Of a stretch of DNA of 62,303 nt, positions 16,377 to 25,363 are shown in pieces. Positions within the stretch are counted from its first letter, which is position 1, and every line of letters begins with the position of its first letter. This DNA is from Treponema sp. (GTDB taxonomy: Bacteria; Spirochaetota; Spirochaetia; Treponematales; Breznakiellaceae), in NCBI GenBank assembly GCA_009785215.1, contig WQWU01000005.1, positions 1-62,303 of the forward strand, given 5' to 3'. The translations under genes and the position numbers were made by a program. The notes under the pieces were generated by a model, which searched no databases, was not told where the DNA came from, and saw nothing but the letters and a program-made list of their open reading frames with translations.

Positions 16377-17521
16377 ATGTATTCAAAAACGGAAAAATTA
16401 AATCCTTATTGCCGTTCTTTTTACTGGCAATAGCTGTTATTATTGTTTTTAAAATAATATCCGAAATTGGCTTTTTTGCAGGTTTAGTAAAAAATATTTG
16501 GAGTATTGTAACTCCCTTTTTCTACGGGTTCCTGCTGGCATATATTATTAATATACCATACAGCGGCATTAAAGCACAATTAAAAAAAACAAAAATAAAG
16601 TTCATAAATAAAAGAAGAAAATTATTCAGCATTATTATAACCATAATGTTTTTTTCCCTGATAATTTTTTCTATAATATACTTTATTGTTCCATACATAT
16701 TTAACAGTATTTCATATTTTATAACAAACCTCCCTTCTTATTATGAAAGAGTGCGTTTGGCTGTCGATTATATCAATAGTCTTGGTTTACCCAATATACA
16801 CATCAGCACAGAAAGTATAATGTTAATGCTTCAGGAAATATTCCAAAATATAAGCGTAGACAATTTTTCATCGACAATAAATGCGGTATTCGGCGTATCG
16901 TCCGCTATTTTTACAGGATTTCTGGCATTTATTTCATCTATTTATATCCTGGCAGAAAAAGAAAAATTTAAAATATTTATCCGGAGAGTCATTTCTGTTT
17001 TTGCAACTGCAGATATAAGCGATGTTATATTAAAATATACAGGCAGATTAAACAGTAACTTTAAGCGTTACATTCATATTCAAACGATAGACGGATGTAT
17101 ACTTGGCACAATAGTAACCATCGAACTGCTTATTTTGCGCTCGCCTTATGCTCTCTTTTTGGGAATAATGCTTGGTATTGTAAATTATATTCCTTATTTT
17201 GGTTCGATCTTCGGCACTTTTTTTGTTGTAATTATTGTTGCATTTACCCAGGGAATTACAGTTGCGGCGATAGCTATTATTATACTTTTAATTACACAGC
17301 AGATTGACGGAAACATTATTCAGCCAAGATTGATGGGCGGATCTTTTTCGTTAAGCCCGTTATTAATAATTATCAGCATAACTATAGGAGGAGCTGCAGC
17401 TGGAATTTTCGGAATGATTGCGGCAATACCAATAGTAGCGGTTTTAAAAGATATACTGGAAAACTTTATTAATTACCATGAACAGAAAAAACAGAGTATA
17501 AAACATTTAAACGAACCATAA
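16373..17521 (+). CDS. AI-2E family (PerM/YdiK-like) membrane protein
   Basis: This 382-residue polytopic protein has seven to eight hydrophobic segments. The C-terminal half is typical of the family: LGIMLGIVNYIPYFGS followed by QQIDGNIIQP and LSPLLIIISITIGG. Members move autoinducer-2, or in some cases act as Na+/H+ antiporters, so the substrate cannot be assigned. The start overlaps the upstream methyltransferase by 4 bases. A large periplasmic segment (about 95-180) lies between helices, as in relatives. Confidence 0.9.
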   Translation: MNVFKNGKIKSLLPFFLLAIAVIIVFKIISEIGFFAGLVKNIWSIVTPFFYGFLLAYIINIPYSGIKAQLKKTKIKFINKRRKLFSIIITIMFFSLIIFSIIYFIVPYIFNSISYFITNLPSYYERVRLAVDYINSLGLPNIHISTESIMLMLQEIFQNISVDNFSSTINAVFGVSSAIFTGFLAFISSIYILAEKEKFKIFIRRVISVFATADISDVILKYTGRLNSNFKRYIHIQTIDGCILGTIVTIELLILRSPYALFLGIMLGIVNYIPYFGSIFGTFFVVIIVAFTQGITVAAIAIIILLITQQIDGNIIQPRLMGGSFSLSPLLIIISITIGGAAAGIFGMIAAIPIVAVLKDILENFINYHEQKKQSIKHLNEP

Positions 17522-17532
17522 GCTGTTAATTC

Positions 17533-17560
17533 TTGATAATTGTTTTAAATATGATATAAT
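17533..17560 (+). promoter_or_regulatory. Promoter of the exonuclease gene
   Basis: TTGATA (17533-17538), 16 bp spacer, TATAAT (17555-17560), 16 bases to the ATG at 17577. The leader would be roughly 10 bases without a Shine-Dalgarno site. Confidence 0.55.
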
Positions 17561-17576
17561 AAAACCCTGAATAAAA

Positions 17577-18131
17577 ATGAATTTTGTAACCATAGACTTT
17601 GAAACTGCTAAATACTCACAGGAAAGCGCCTGCTCTGTAGGGCTTGTAAAATACATAGAAGGAACGGCGGTTGACACTTATTATTCATTAATAAGGCCTC
17701 CAAGTTTGTATATACGCCCCGATTTTACAGAAATTCACGGTTTAACCGCAGAAGATGTAAAAGACGCTCCAAGATTTTCAGAAATATGGAACAGTGATAT
17801 AAAAACTTTTATAAAAGGCTTTCCGCTTGCAGCGCATAATGCTTCATTTGACATGGGTGTATTAAAAGCAGTACTTGAATGGTATGAACTTCCGCTTCCT
17901 GATATTTCTTATTTTTGCACATGCAAACTTTCCCGCAGAACCTGGTCTGGTTTAAGATCGCACGCGCTTACTGCTTTGGCAAGAAATTTCGGTATAATTT
18001 ACGAAGCGCATAATGCTCTTGACGATGCCATGACCTGCGGCAAATTGGTAATAATGTCAGCGGAAAAACACGGCACATCAAGCGTAGAAGAACTGCTTAA
18101 TATAACAGATTTAAAAATGAACGTATTTTAA
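17577..18131 (+). CDS. DEDDh 3'-5' exonuclease (DNA polymerase III epsilon-like)
   Basis: This 184-residue protein keeps the four acidic metal sites and the His of DEDDh nucleases: DFETA near residue 7, HNASFDM near 88 and HNALDDA near 144. It has the length of an isolated nuclease domain with no polymerase-binding tail or BRCT domain. It is therefore probably a DnaQ-like repair or RNA-processing nuclease, not the replicative proofreading subunit. It ends 4 bases inside the convergent 141-residue gene. Confidence 0.88.
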   Translation: MNFVTIDFETAKYSQESACSVGLVKYIEGTAVDTYYSLIRPPSLYIRPDFTEIHGLTAEDVKDAPRFSEIWNSDIKTFIKGFPLAAHNASFDMGVLKAVLEWYELPLPDISYFCTCKLSRRTWSGLRSHALTALARNFGIIYEAHNALDDAMTCGKLVIMSAEKHGTSSVEELLNITDLKMNVF

Positions 18132-18553
18132 CCTGCAGCACCATATTCTGCTTCAAAGAGAAGTAACCTTTCATTTCCATTTTCATCCGTATATTTTATT
18201 TTTAACTTTGGCGTTGACGGGCTTAAAATCTTTTTCCACCATTTTTTTTCTGTAATATAATCGGATGAAATTATTTTATCCTGCGGTAAAAAAATAGTTT
18301 TTTCTTTTGGTATATCTGTTCTTGCAAAACTTGTTAATGCATCAATCCAGGTATGCTGGGGAAAATGATGAAAACGAAATCCGCCCGAAGTAGTAATTAA
18401 TAAACCCCAGATACCGCCCCACTTTTTTTGATCAAATTCATCCCAGCCGCAGATATATTTTCCCAAACCGCGCGCCAAAATTTTTTCGCCTGTTTTTTCT
18501 TCGTATTCCTGCCAGAATACTTCTGAAGACTTTTCTTCTTTTCTGAATAACAT
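18128..18553 (-). CDS. Conserved-looking hypothetical protein, 141 aa
   Basis: I do not recognise a family. The protein is soluble and rich in Trp, Lys and Phe (KKWGGIWGLLITTSGGF, KKWWKKIL), with alternating beta-like segments that could suggest a PH-like barrel. It has no signal peptide. It overlaps the stop of the DUF1667 gene by one base and is the last gene of the FAD-oxidoreductase operon, so its translation is likely coupled. No function is assigned. Confidence 0.7.
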   Translation of the reverse strand: MLFRKEEKSSEVFWQEYEEKTGEKILARGLGKYICGWDEFDQKKWGGIWGLLITTSGGFRFHHFPQHTWIDALTSFARTDIPKEKTIFLPQDKIISSDYITEKKWWKKILSPSTPKLKIKYTDENGNERLLLFEAEYGAAG

Positions 18554-18936
18554 TAACCTACCGTCCTTGTAACAGCTACATCTATTCCTTCGCCGTTCCA
18601 GTTAGAGATTATTATATCACCAGTTTTAACAGGAAGTTTAACCTGCACTTTGTAAATATCTTTCAGTAATAAAGGAATCTTTTCCCGCAGACACGGAGTA
18701 ACTGTCTTTACAGGCACTCTGCGAATAGATACTGCTGTTCCTTTTTTATCAAACTGGCGCTCGTCAATTTGTACAGTTGCGGTAACTACACGTTTAGGCG
18801 CGCGAATTTCTTCCAACGCATAATCTAAACCGCGCTGGCAGCCATTTCCGGTTACAGATATGTTTTCCAAATCATTCTTATTGTCAACTTCCAGGGAACA
18901 TCCAATTGGGCAGACAATACAAGTAATATTAAGCAT
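18553..18936 (-). CDS. DUF1667 protein, partner of the FAD oxidoreductases
   Basis: The 127-residue protein starts with CIVCPIGC and has a further Cys in NGCQRG. This matches the cysteine pattern of DUF1667 proteins, which are encoded beside GlpA/GlpB-like flavoproteins. The cysteines probably hold a Fe-S cluster that links the flavoproteins to an electron acceptor. A GAGG site precedes the ATG. It lies 6 bases after the upstream oxidoreductase stop. The exact chemistry is unknown. Confidence 0.85.
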   Translation of the reverse strand: MLNITCIVCPIGCSLEVDNKNDLENISVTGNGCQRGLDYALEEIRAPKRVVTATVQIDERQFDKKGTAVSIRRVPVKTVTPCLREKIPLLLKDIYKVQVKLPVKTGDIIISNWNGEGIDVAVTRTVG

Positions 18937-18942
18937 AAAACC

Positions 18943-20199
18943 TCATTTAATATTAAACTCCAAAACAGAACTGGAATTGAATTTTTTTCCTTCAAAATCC
19001 TTTGGACCAAGTTTAAAACTGATCATTTCCGAAGGCTGAACAAAACGCTCTTTTTTACTGTGAATAACCTGACCATCGAGGCACACTTCAAGAACAGCAT
19101 CGTTTTGAACAACCATGGAACGCATATAAACTGTATTTTCTTTATCTGGAGCAATCCGCGCAGGGTTTACATAACGCACATGAAAACCAGCTTTGGCAGA
19201 AATCTGAAGCGATGGACGCTCTCCTCTGAGCCATCCTGCAGCATAACAGCCTGCGCGTCTGCTTTCTTCGCAAACCCAGTCTACAAGATCATGAACATGC
19301 AAAACATTACCGCAGGCAAAAACACCTTCCATATTGGTCATTAAATTAGAATCTGTCAAAGGACCGTTTGTTACTGAATTTAATTGTATACCTGCGGAGC
19401 GTGATAATTCATTTTCCGGAACAAGACCCACAGATAACAGAACAGTATCGCAGTTTATGCGGAATTTTTTTTCCGGTACAAGAAGACCGTTTTCCATCGG
19501 AGTAATTTCTATTCCTTCTACACGATCATTGCCGAAAATATTTGTGGTTTGCGAAGAAAGATAAAGGGGTATATCAAAATCATTTAAACACTGAACAATA
19601 TTGCGCGTCAGCCCTGCAGGATACGGCATTATTTCCACTACAGCTTTAACCTTACAGCCAACCCAGCTTAAGCGTCTTGCCATAATTAGTCCAATGTCTC
19701 CAGAACCAATAACAGCAATTTCTTTGCCGGGAATGTATCCTTCTATATTTACAAGACGCTGTGCGAGACCAGCCGTATAAACTCCTGCAGGGCGTGCGCC
19801 TGGTATGCGGATATTGCCGCGGTTTCTTTCACGGCAGCCCATGGCAAGAAGAACAGCGCGGCAGGTAATTTTCATAACTCCGGCAGGAGAAATGCAGAAA
19901 ATCTCTTTTTCTGCTGAGTCTTCTGCAGGATTAAAGCGGATAACTGTTGTATTTAAATAAACAGATATATTATTTTTATTTACCTGTTCAATAAAGCGTT
20001 CTGCAAATTCCGGCCCTGTAAGCTCCTCTTTAAATTCATGAAGGCCAAATCCATTATGAATACATTGCATTAAAATTCCGCCAAGATGGTCTTCCCTTTC
20101 TATTATGGCGCACGAAAAACCTTCGGTATTTAATTCAAGCGCAGCAGCCATTCCTGCGGCTCCTCCGCCAATAACAACTGCATCGTATATTTTATTCAT
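18943..20199 (-). CDS. FAD/NAD(P)-dependent oxidoreductase, GlpB-like partner subunit
   Basis: This 418-residue two-dinucleotide-binding flavoprotein has an N-terminal FAD motif (VIGGGAAGMAAALEL). An internal NAD(P)-binding GxGxxG (VIGSGDIGLIMARRL) lies near 165, and a second FAD segment ends in MEGVFACGNV. A C-terminal beta domain (about 325-418) follows. It overlaps the upstream GlpA-like gene by 4 bases. The three-protein set (this, the GlpA-like subunit, DUF1667) resembles an anaerobic glycerol-3-phosphate dehydrogenase-like complex. The true substrate is not shown by the sequence. Confidence 0.88.
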   Translation of the reverse strand: MNKIYDAVVIGGGAAGMAAALELNTEGFSCAIIEREDHLGGILMQCIHNGFGLHEFKEELTGPEFAERFIEQVNKNNISVYLNTTVIRFNPAEDSAEKEIFCISPAGVMKITCRAVLLAMGCRERNRGNIRIPGARPAGVYTAGLAQRLVNIEGYIPGKEIAVIGSGDIGLIMARRLSWVGCKVKAVVEIMPYPAGLTRNIVQCLNDFDIPLYLSSQTTNIFGNDRVEGIEITPMENGLLVPEKKFRINCDTVLLSVGLVPENELSRSAGIQLNSVTNGPLTDSNLMTNMEGVFACGNVLHVHDLVDWVCEESRRAGCYAAGWLRGERPSLQISAKAGFHVRYVNPARIAPDKENTVYMRSMVVQNDAVLEVCLDGQVIHSKKERFVQPSEMISFKLGPKDFEGKKFNSSSVLEFNIK

Positions 20200-21674
20200 A
20201 GAAAACCTTCCAATACACGGCTACTACCGCCATGTTTTGTAATCTCATTCATTGGAAGACCGGTTTCCCTCATAATAATCTTGATTATTTTATAAGTACA
20301 AAAACCTCCCTGACAGCGCCCCATCTGTGCACGGGTAAAATATTTAATTCCATCTAAAGTTGTATGTCCAAGTTTTACAGCCTGAACAATTTCCGCCTCA
20401 CTTACATTTTCACAGCGGCAGACAATATTGCCCCATTTTGAATCGCTTGTTATTAACTTATCCAGTTCTTCCAATTTTAGCTTAACAACGTTAATAAATT
20501 CCCTGACACAGGAATGATCCTCTGCAGCAGGATTCCAATGAGATTTTTCTGTCAGCTGCAAACCAATATCTACAAGTATATTTTTAACATATTCGGCAAT
20601 TGCAGGCGAAGCTGTAAGCCCGGGGCTTTGAATACCTGCTGCCTGTACAAATGCCGGAGCTTTTGCAGAAGCTTTAATATAAAAATCATCCTGTAAATAC
20701 TCTTTATCTTCCGGCAGCGAAGAAAGACAGGGGCGCAAACCGGCAAAAGAAGTAATAACATCATTTTGACTAAGAGCTGGTATCATGGTTTTTCCTGAAA
20801 TAAGTATCTGCTCCAGTCTCTGCGTTGTTGTAGAAAAATCATCTTTGTTTTCGGCTGCATCGGCGGTAGGACCGACAAGCACAGTGCCTTCTACTGTTGG
20901 AATAACAAGCATTCCTTTGGAAACTGCGGTTGGAACAGGAAAAACCACTCTGGAAGGACAGGCATTGGTTAATCTATCCAATAAATAATACTCGCCTTTT
21001 CTTCCGGTAATTTTAAATTCTTCTGCGCCGAATATTTTTGATACTTCATCTGCAAAAAGACCTGCTGCATTTACTGCATAACGTGTTTTGATTTTCCTGC
21101 CGTCTTCTGCTGTAACGATCCAGTGATTTGCTGTTATATCCCGCTTAACTTCGTTTACCTTAAAATTAAGAAATAACTCAGCTCCATTTTTACAGGCAGA
21201 CTCTACAAGCGCAAAAACAAAACGGTAAGGTTCAATTATTCCTCCGCCAGGAGCATATAAGCCGCCTACTACATCATCTGAAAGTTTCGGTTCCAGTTCA
21301 AGCATTCTTTGACGCGAACAAAGTTCTATACCTATAACTTCGTTTTCCATTCCCTGCAAGTACAAGTGTTCTACTACTTTCATTTCATCATGATGAAGGG
21401 CTGCAACAATTATACCGCATCTGCGAAACGGAAAATTCAATTCGCGCCGAAGCTGATCAAACATCAGGCTCCCCTGCATTTCCAGCCGCGCTTTTAAATA
21501 TTTTTTATTATGATGAAAACCGCCGTGAATTATCCCGGAGTTTGCTTTGGAAGTTCCAAATGATACATCGGATGCCTTTTCCAAAACAGCAAGTTTTATG
21601 TTATAGGCAGAAAGTCTTCTGGCGATATTCGCTCCCGAAACTCCGCAGCCAATAACGGCAACATCATATTCCAT
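20196..21674 (-). CDS. GlpA-like FAD-dependent dehydrogenase with C-terminal [2Fe-2S] BFD domain
   Basis: The 492 residues comprise a DAO-type flavoprotein (VIGCGVSGANIARRL; SGIIHGGFHH) and a C-terminal BFD-like domain. The BFD domain has CRC near 412 and RCQGGFC near 450, the four Cys expected for a [2Fe-2S] cluster. It most resembles anaerobic glycerol-3-phosphate dehydrogenase, oxidising glycerol-3-phosphate or a related 2-hydroxy substrate. No glycerol kinase or facilitator is nearby. The ATG lies 6 bases after a TATGAT box, so the operon mRNA may be leaderless. Confidence 0.88.
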   Translation of the reverse strand: MEYDVAVIGCGVSGANIARRLSAYNIKLAVLEKASDVSFGTSKANSGIIHGGFHHNKKYLKARLEMQGSLMFDQLRRELNFPFRRCGIIVAALHHDEMKVVEHLYLQGMENEVIGIELCSRQRMLELEPKLSDDVVGGLYAPGGGIIEPYRFVFALVESACKNGAELFLNFKVNEVKRDITANHWIVTAEDGRKIKTRYAVNAAGLFADEVSKIFGAEEFKITGRKGEYYLLDRLTNACPSRVVFPVPTAVSKGMLVIPTVEGTVLVGPTADAAENKDDFSTTTQRLEQILISGKTMIPALSQNDVITSFAGLRPCLSSLPEDKEYLQDDFYIKASAKAPAFVQAAGIQSPGLTASPAIAEYVKNILVDIGLQLTEKSHWNPAAEDHSCVREFINVVKLKLEELDKLITSDSKWGNIVCRCENVSEAEIVQAVKLGHTTLDGIKYFTRAQMGRCQGGFCTYKIIKIIMRETGLPMNEITKHGGSSRVLEGFL

Positions 21675-21680
21675 ACAAAT

Positions 21681-21715
21681 ATCATATAGTCAAAATCGAA
21701 ATAATTCCATATAAT
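21681..21715. promoter_or_regulatory. Divergent leaderless -10 boxes between the GlpA-like and DUF4838-like genes
   Basis: In the 47-base divergent gap, TATGAT (21681-21686, minus) lies 6 bases before the minus-strand ATG at 21674. TATAAT (21710-21715, plus) lies 6 bases before the plus-strand ATG at 21722. Clear -35 boxes are lacking, so an activator or extended promoters may be involved. Confidence 0.5.
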
Positions 21716-21721
21716 TAAACC

Positions 21722-22327
21722 ATGAAACTACCAAGAAAAAGACTTTTTATCAGCAATAAGACCGATGAAAAAGAACGGGAAAAATTAATCAAACTGGCAG
21801 TAGAAAATGAATGCAATACCATTGTTTTTTCGCTGGATGATATAGTTTTTAAAAACAAAAAACCTCTTAAATATATTAAACTGGCAAAACATTACGCCTT
21901 AAACATAGAAGCCGGAGGAAGAGACTTTCATCTTTTACTTCCAAAATGGCTGTTCTTTTTTAACCCTGGGCTTTTTCGCATGGAACAGGGAAAACGAATA
22001 CAGTTTTGTCATTTTTGCCCAACCAATCCCAAAACAATATCAATAATTGCCAAACGCGCAAAAAAACTTTTTACACGCGCCGCAAAAACAGTAACCGATC
22101 CCAGAATTTTTCATCTATTGCCGGAAGAAAGTTATGAAAATACCTGGTGTCAATGCCCTGCCTGCCGCGCCTTCCGCCCTGCAGAACAGTATATAATTAC
22201 TGTTAATGCTGCAGCAGATGAACTTCTTAAAATTGACCCGCAGGCAAAACTTGTATACATTGACTTTGACACAGAACCGGAAGCGGCGCGTGTAAAACCA
22301 AGAGGAAATACAATTATCAACGTTTAA
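21722..22327 (+). CDS. Hypothetical protein resembling part of a DUF4838-like barrel
   Basis: The 201-residue soluble protein contains WCQCPACR near residue 140, followed by an EQYIITVNAAADEL helix and KLVYIDFD. This pattern resembles the CxCxxC-containing segment of DUF4838 glycosidase-like proteins. At 201 residues it is much shorter than those, so it is either a compact relative or a remnant. There is no signal peptide. The three Cys could bind zinc. It has its own leaderless-type -10 box and no co-directional neighbour. The family call is tentative. Confidence 0.6.
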   Translation: MKLPRKRLFISNKTDEKEREKLIKLAVENECNTIVFSLDDIVFKNKKPLKYIKLAKHYALNIEAGGRDFHLLLPKWLFFFNPGLFRMEQGKRIQFCHFCPTNPKTISIIAKRAKKLFTRAAKTVTDPRIFHLLPEESYENTWCQCPACRAFRPAEQYIITVNAAADELLKIDPQAKLVYIDFDTEPEAARVKPRGNTIINV

Positions 22328-22349
22328 GTTTTACTTATTTTGATTCCTG

Positions 22350-23066
22350 TTATCTGCGCCGTCGCGATAACAATATTAACCGCAATAAGCTGGCAATCGC
22401 AGTAAGTGCAGAAGCTACATAAGTTAAAGCAGCGGCGGTTAACACTTTTTTTGCGCCTCTTAACTCCTGTTCCGATAAAATATTATTAGAGCGAAGAAGC
22501 GCCAGAGCCCTATTGGATGCATTAAACTCAACAGGCAAAGTAACCAGATAAAAAAGAACCGCGCCGCTAAAAAGAAGAATGCCGATATTAAATAACATCT
22601 GCGAAAAAGTATTATAACTTGGATGACCTGTCAAAAAAATTCCTGCTATAGCAAGTATCGGGCCTAATCTTGAACCAATGTTAGCGACAGGTACAAGTGT
22701 GCTTCGCATAACAAGAGGACTCCAGCGCGTTGCATGCTGAATTGCATGTCCTGCTTCATGAGCCGCTACGCCGATAGCAGCTATCGAGGTTGAGCCATAA
22801 ACAGGATCGGACAGGCGAAGTTTTTTATCCATCGGCGAATAATGATCTGTAAGAGTGCCTCCGACCGCTTCTATTTTTACATCTCTTATATTATTTGATT
22901 TTAATAAAATAGCCGCCGCATCTACACCGGTAATTTTTCTGGAACTTGAAATTCTTGAATATTTGGCAAAGGTAGATTTAACCATAAACTGCGCCCATAA
23001 AGAAAGTAAAAGTGTTGGAAGAACCAGCAAAATATAAAGATCATCAAAAAACATCGGCATGAACAT
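22350..23066 (-). CDS. Zinc-dependent membrane protease, YugP-like (Zn_protease_2)
   Basis: This 238-residue membrane protein carries a zinc-binding HEAGHAIQH motif near residues 105-113. Hydrophobic segments lie at about 8-28, 130-150, 158-180 and near the C-terminus. This is the architecture of the YugP family, whose substrates are unknown. An AGGAG site stands 6 bases before the ATG. It follows ppk by 15 bases and is probably the last gene of the polyphosphate operon. Confidence 0.9.
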   Translation of the reverse strand: MFMPMFFDDLYILLVLPTLLLSLWAQFMVKSTFAKYSRISSSRKITGVDAAAILLKSNNIRDVKIEAVGGTLTDHYSPMDKKLRLSDPVYGSTSIAAIGVAAHEAGHAIQHATRWSPLVMRSTLVPVANIGSRLGPILAIAGIFLTGHPSYNTFSQMLFNIGILLFSGAVLFYLVTLPVEFNASNRALALLRSNNILSEQELRGAKKVLTAAALTYVASALTAIASLLRLILLSRRRR

Positions 23067-23081
23067 AAACTTCTCCTAAAA

Positions 23082-25349
23082 TTATAATTTTTCCGCAGGC
23101 GGACTTCGCCTTACAGTATAATCCATTTTTGCAGGTACTGGAATATCACTGCTTCTTGCCGCACGGGAAAGCATTTCTTTTTGAACACGGAAAGGTTTCT
23201 CTCCCTTAACAGGTGTCAACAGCGTCCATTTACATTCATTATCAAGGACAGAAGCCTGGCAATTATCGCGAAAGTAATCGCCCAGAATTTCGATTATTTC
23301 AAAGCGCAGTTTTTCGTCCAGAACAGGAAATAGAATTTCTACGCGTTTTTCCAAATTACGAAGCATCCAGTCTGCGCTTGCCAGATAAAGTTCTTCTGCG
23401 CCGCCATTGGAAAAGTAATAGATTCTTGAATGTTCAAGATAATGATCTATTACGCTGATAACGCGGATATTTTCGGAAATGCCGGATACACCCGGAATTA
23501 ATGTACAGATTCCGCGGACACATAAAAATATTTTTACTCCTGCCTGCGATGCCTCATAAAGCGCTTTTACAATGTCTATATCTGTAAGCGAATTCATTTT
23601 TGCCATAATCTTTGCAGGATATTTGTGCCTTGCCCTGTTTGCTTCCCTCTCGATTAATTCCAGGAAACGCCGTTTTAAACCAGACGGCGCAATTGTGAGC
23701 CTGTTCATCCTCTGCACTGTAGAATATCCGGTAAGCATATTAAAAATTAAACCTGCATCATAAGCGATGTCTTCGCGGCTGGTAAAAAGACAGATGTCTT
23801 CGTAGTATTTTGCAGTTCTGTCATTGTAATTGCCGGTAGAAAGATGCACATAACGTTTTACCTGATCATTTTCCCTTCTTAAAACAAGCGATATTTTTGA
23901 GTGAATTTTTAAATGCGAAAGTCCGTAAACGACAATAACTCCGGCTTTTTCCAGCCTGTTTGCCCATGAAATATTCCGTTCTTCATCAAAACGCGCTTTT
24001 ACTTCGACAACTGCCGTTACCTGTTTGCCGTTCAGGGCAGCCTGCTCCAATGCTCTAACTACAGGCGAAAATGCCGACGAACTGGAATGTAAACCTATTC
24101 CGGGAATTGCGCCGCCAGTTCTGTAAAGCGCAGTTCTTATGGAAATAACCTGCGGATCAACTGCAGCTTCCTGAAAAAATCTAATTACAGGCGAGAAAGA
24201 ATGATACGGCATATGCAGTAATACATCGCCATGACTAATTTGATCAAAAACCGGTATTTCTTCGCTGAAGTCTGCAGATTTATGAATCTTCCACGGTTTT
24301 TCTGCAAGGTCTTCCAGGCCTGCAACGTTAATTAATTCAACCAAATCGGCAGGATTAATAGGTCCATCTACTTCATAAAGATAATCACTTGCAAGGCGGA
24401 ACTCTTCAGATTCAACAGGTATTACAAGCGAATAACGTTTGGCAAGTTCATCTCTTAAAATACAACTGCCAGGCGAATAAACCATTCGTATTACTTCTGC
24501 CCTTTCCCTATTTTCCAAAACCTGTACCATTGCTTCGATATAATCTTCATCCCTCTGTTCATCAACATTAAAATCGGCATCTCTGTTTATTTTAAACATC
24601 ATGCTTTCTTTAACCTTGTAACCGGGGAAAAGATAGGCTCCCCACGTAACAATAACATCTTCCAATAAAGCAAACTGAAGTTTTTTATTTTCGCCTGCTT
24701 CTGCAGCGCTGGAATCATTATCAAAATCCGGAAGCCAGATAAACCTGTTTAAAACACCAGGCAGTGGAACAACAACTTTAAATTCTTTTTGAGCTTCGCT
24801 GTCAGAATTATTCGATGTATCCTGGCTTTCCGGCTCCAAAACAAACGCTGCATTTAAAGAACGGCTTTCTATAAACGGCATTTGCTTTCCTTCTTCTATC
24901 CTGAGCGGCGTCAAAACCGGATATATCTGCCCGGCAAAAAAAGAATCAAGAAAATCCAGCTGCGGCACTGACCATGAATCAGGACGCAGAAGAGACAACC
25001 CGTTTTTTGCAAGTCCGGGAAATATTTCCTGACGCAGACATTCATACTGCCTGTTTATAACAGAATGAACTTTTTCTGAAATAATTTTTAACTGCTGTTC
25101 CGGTGTTATACCGGAAGGATCTATTGCTTTTCCCGGCTCTGTTTTAACCAATCGTTTTAATGCAGCAACCCTAACCATAAAAAATTCATCAAAGTTGGTG
25201 GATACAATCGAAAGAAACCTAAGCCTTTCAAGAAGAGGTTTTTCCGGACGCAGCCCTTCCCTCATTACACGTTCATTAAAATCTACCCAGGAGATATCTC
25301 TGCTTAAATAAGGAAATGCCTGTTCTTTATCATTTTTTTCATTACTCAT
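23082..25349 (-). CDS. ppk1: Polyphosphate kinase 1
   Basis: This 755-residue enzyme reversibly polymerises ATP gamma-phosphate into polyphosphate. The N-terminal domain starts with YLSRDISWVDFNERV, the usual PPK1 opening. The catalytic core shows VVEVKARFDEERNI, then IHSKISLV with the phosphorylated His, LSTGNYND and a second phospholipase-D-like half. The length is slightly above the usual 690-740 residues because of an acidic, Ser/Asn-rich insertion near 175-190. It starts 14 bases after the exopolyphosphatase stop, so synthesis and degradation of polyphosphate are co-expressed. Confidence 0.97.
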   Translation of the reverse strand: MSNEKNDKEQAFPYLSRDISWVDFNERVMREGLRPEKPLLERLRFLSIVSTNFDEFFMVRVAALKRLVKTEPGKAIDPSGITPEQQLKIISEKVHSVINRQYECLRQEIFPGLAKNGLSLLRPDSWSVPQLDFLDSFFAGQIYPVLTPLRIEEGKQMPFIESRSLNAAFVLEPESQDTSNNSDSEAQKEFKVVVPLPGVLNRFIWLPDFDNDSSAAEAGENKKLQFALLEDVIVTWGAYLFPGYKVKESMMFKINRDADFNVDEQRDEDYIEAMVQVLENRERAEVIRMVYSPGSCILRDELAKRYSLVIPVESEEFRLASDYLYEVDGPINPADLVELINVAGLEDLAEKPWKIHKSADFSEEIPVFDQISHGDVLLHMPYHSFSPVIRFFQEAAVDPQVISIRTALYRTGGAIPGIGLHSSSSAFSPVVRALEQAALNGKQVTAVVEVKARFDEERNISWANRLEKAGVIVVYGLSHLKIHSKISLVLRRENDQVKRYVHLSTGNYNDRTAKYYEDICLFTSREDIAYDAGLIFNMLTGYSTVQRMNRLTIAPSGLKRRFLELIEREANRARHKYPAKIMAKMNSLTDIDIVKALYEASQAGVKIFLCVRGICTLIPGVSGISENIRVISVIDHYLEHSRIYYFSNGGAEELYLASADWMLRNLEKRVEILFPVLDEKLRFEIIEILGDYFRDNCQASVLDNECKWTLLTPVKGEKPFRVQKEMLSRAARSSDIPVPAKMDYTVRRSPPAEKL

Positions 25350-25363
25350 TTAAAACACAACTC

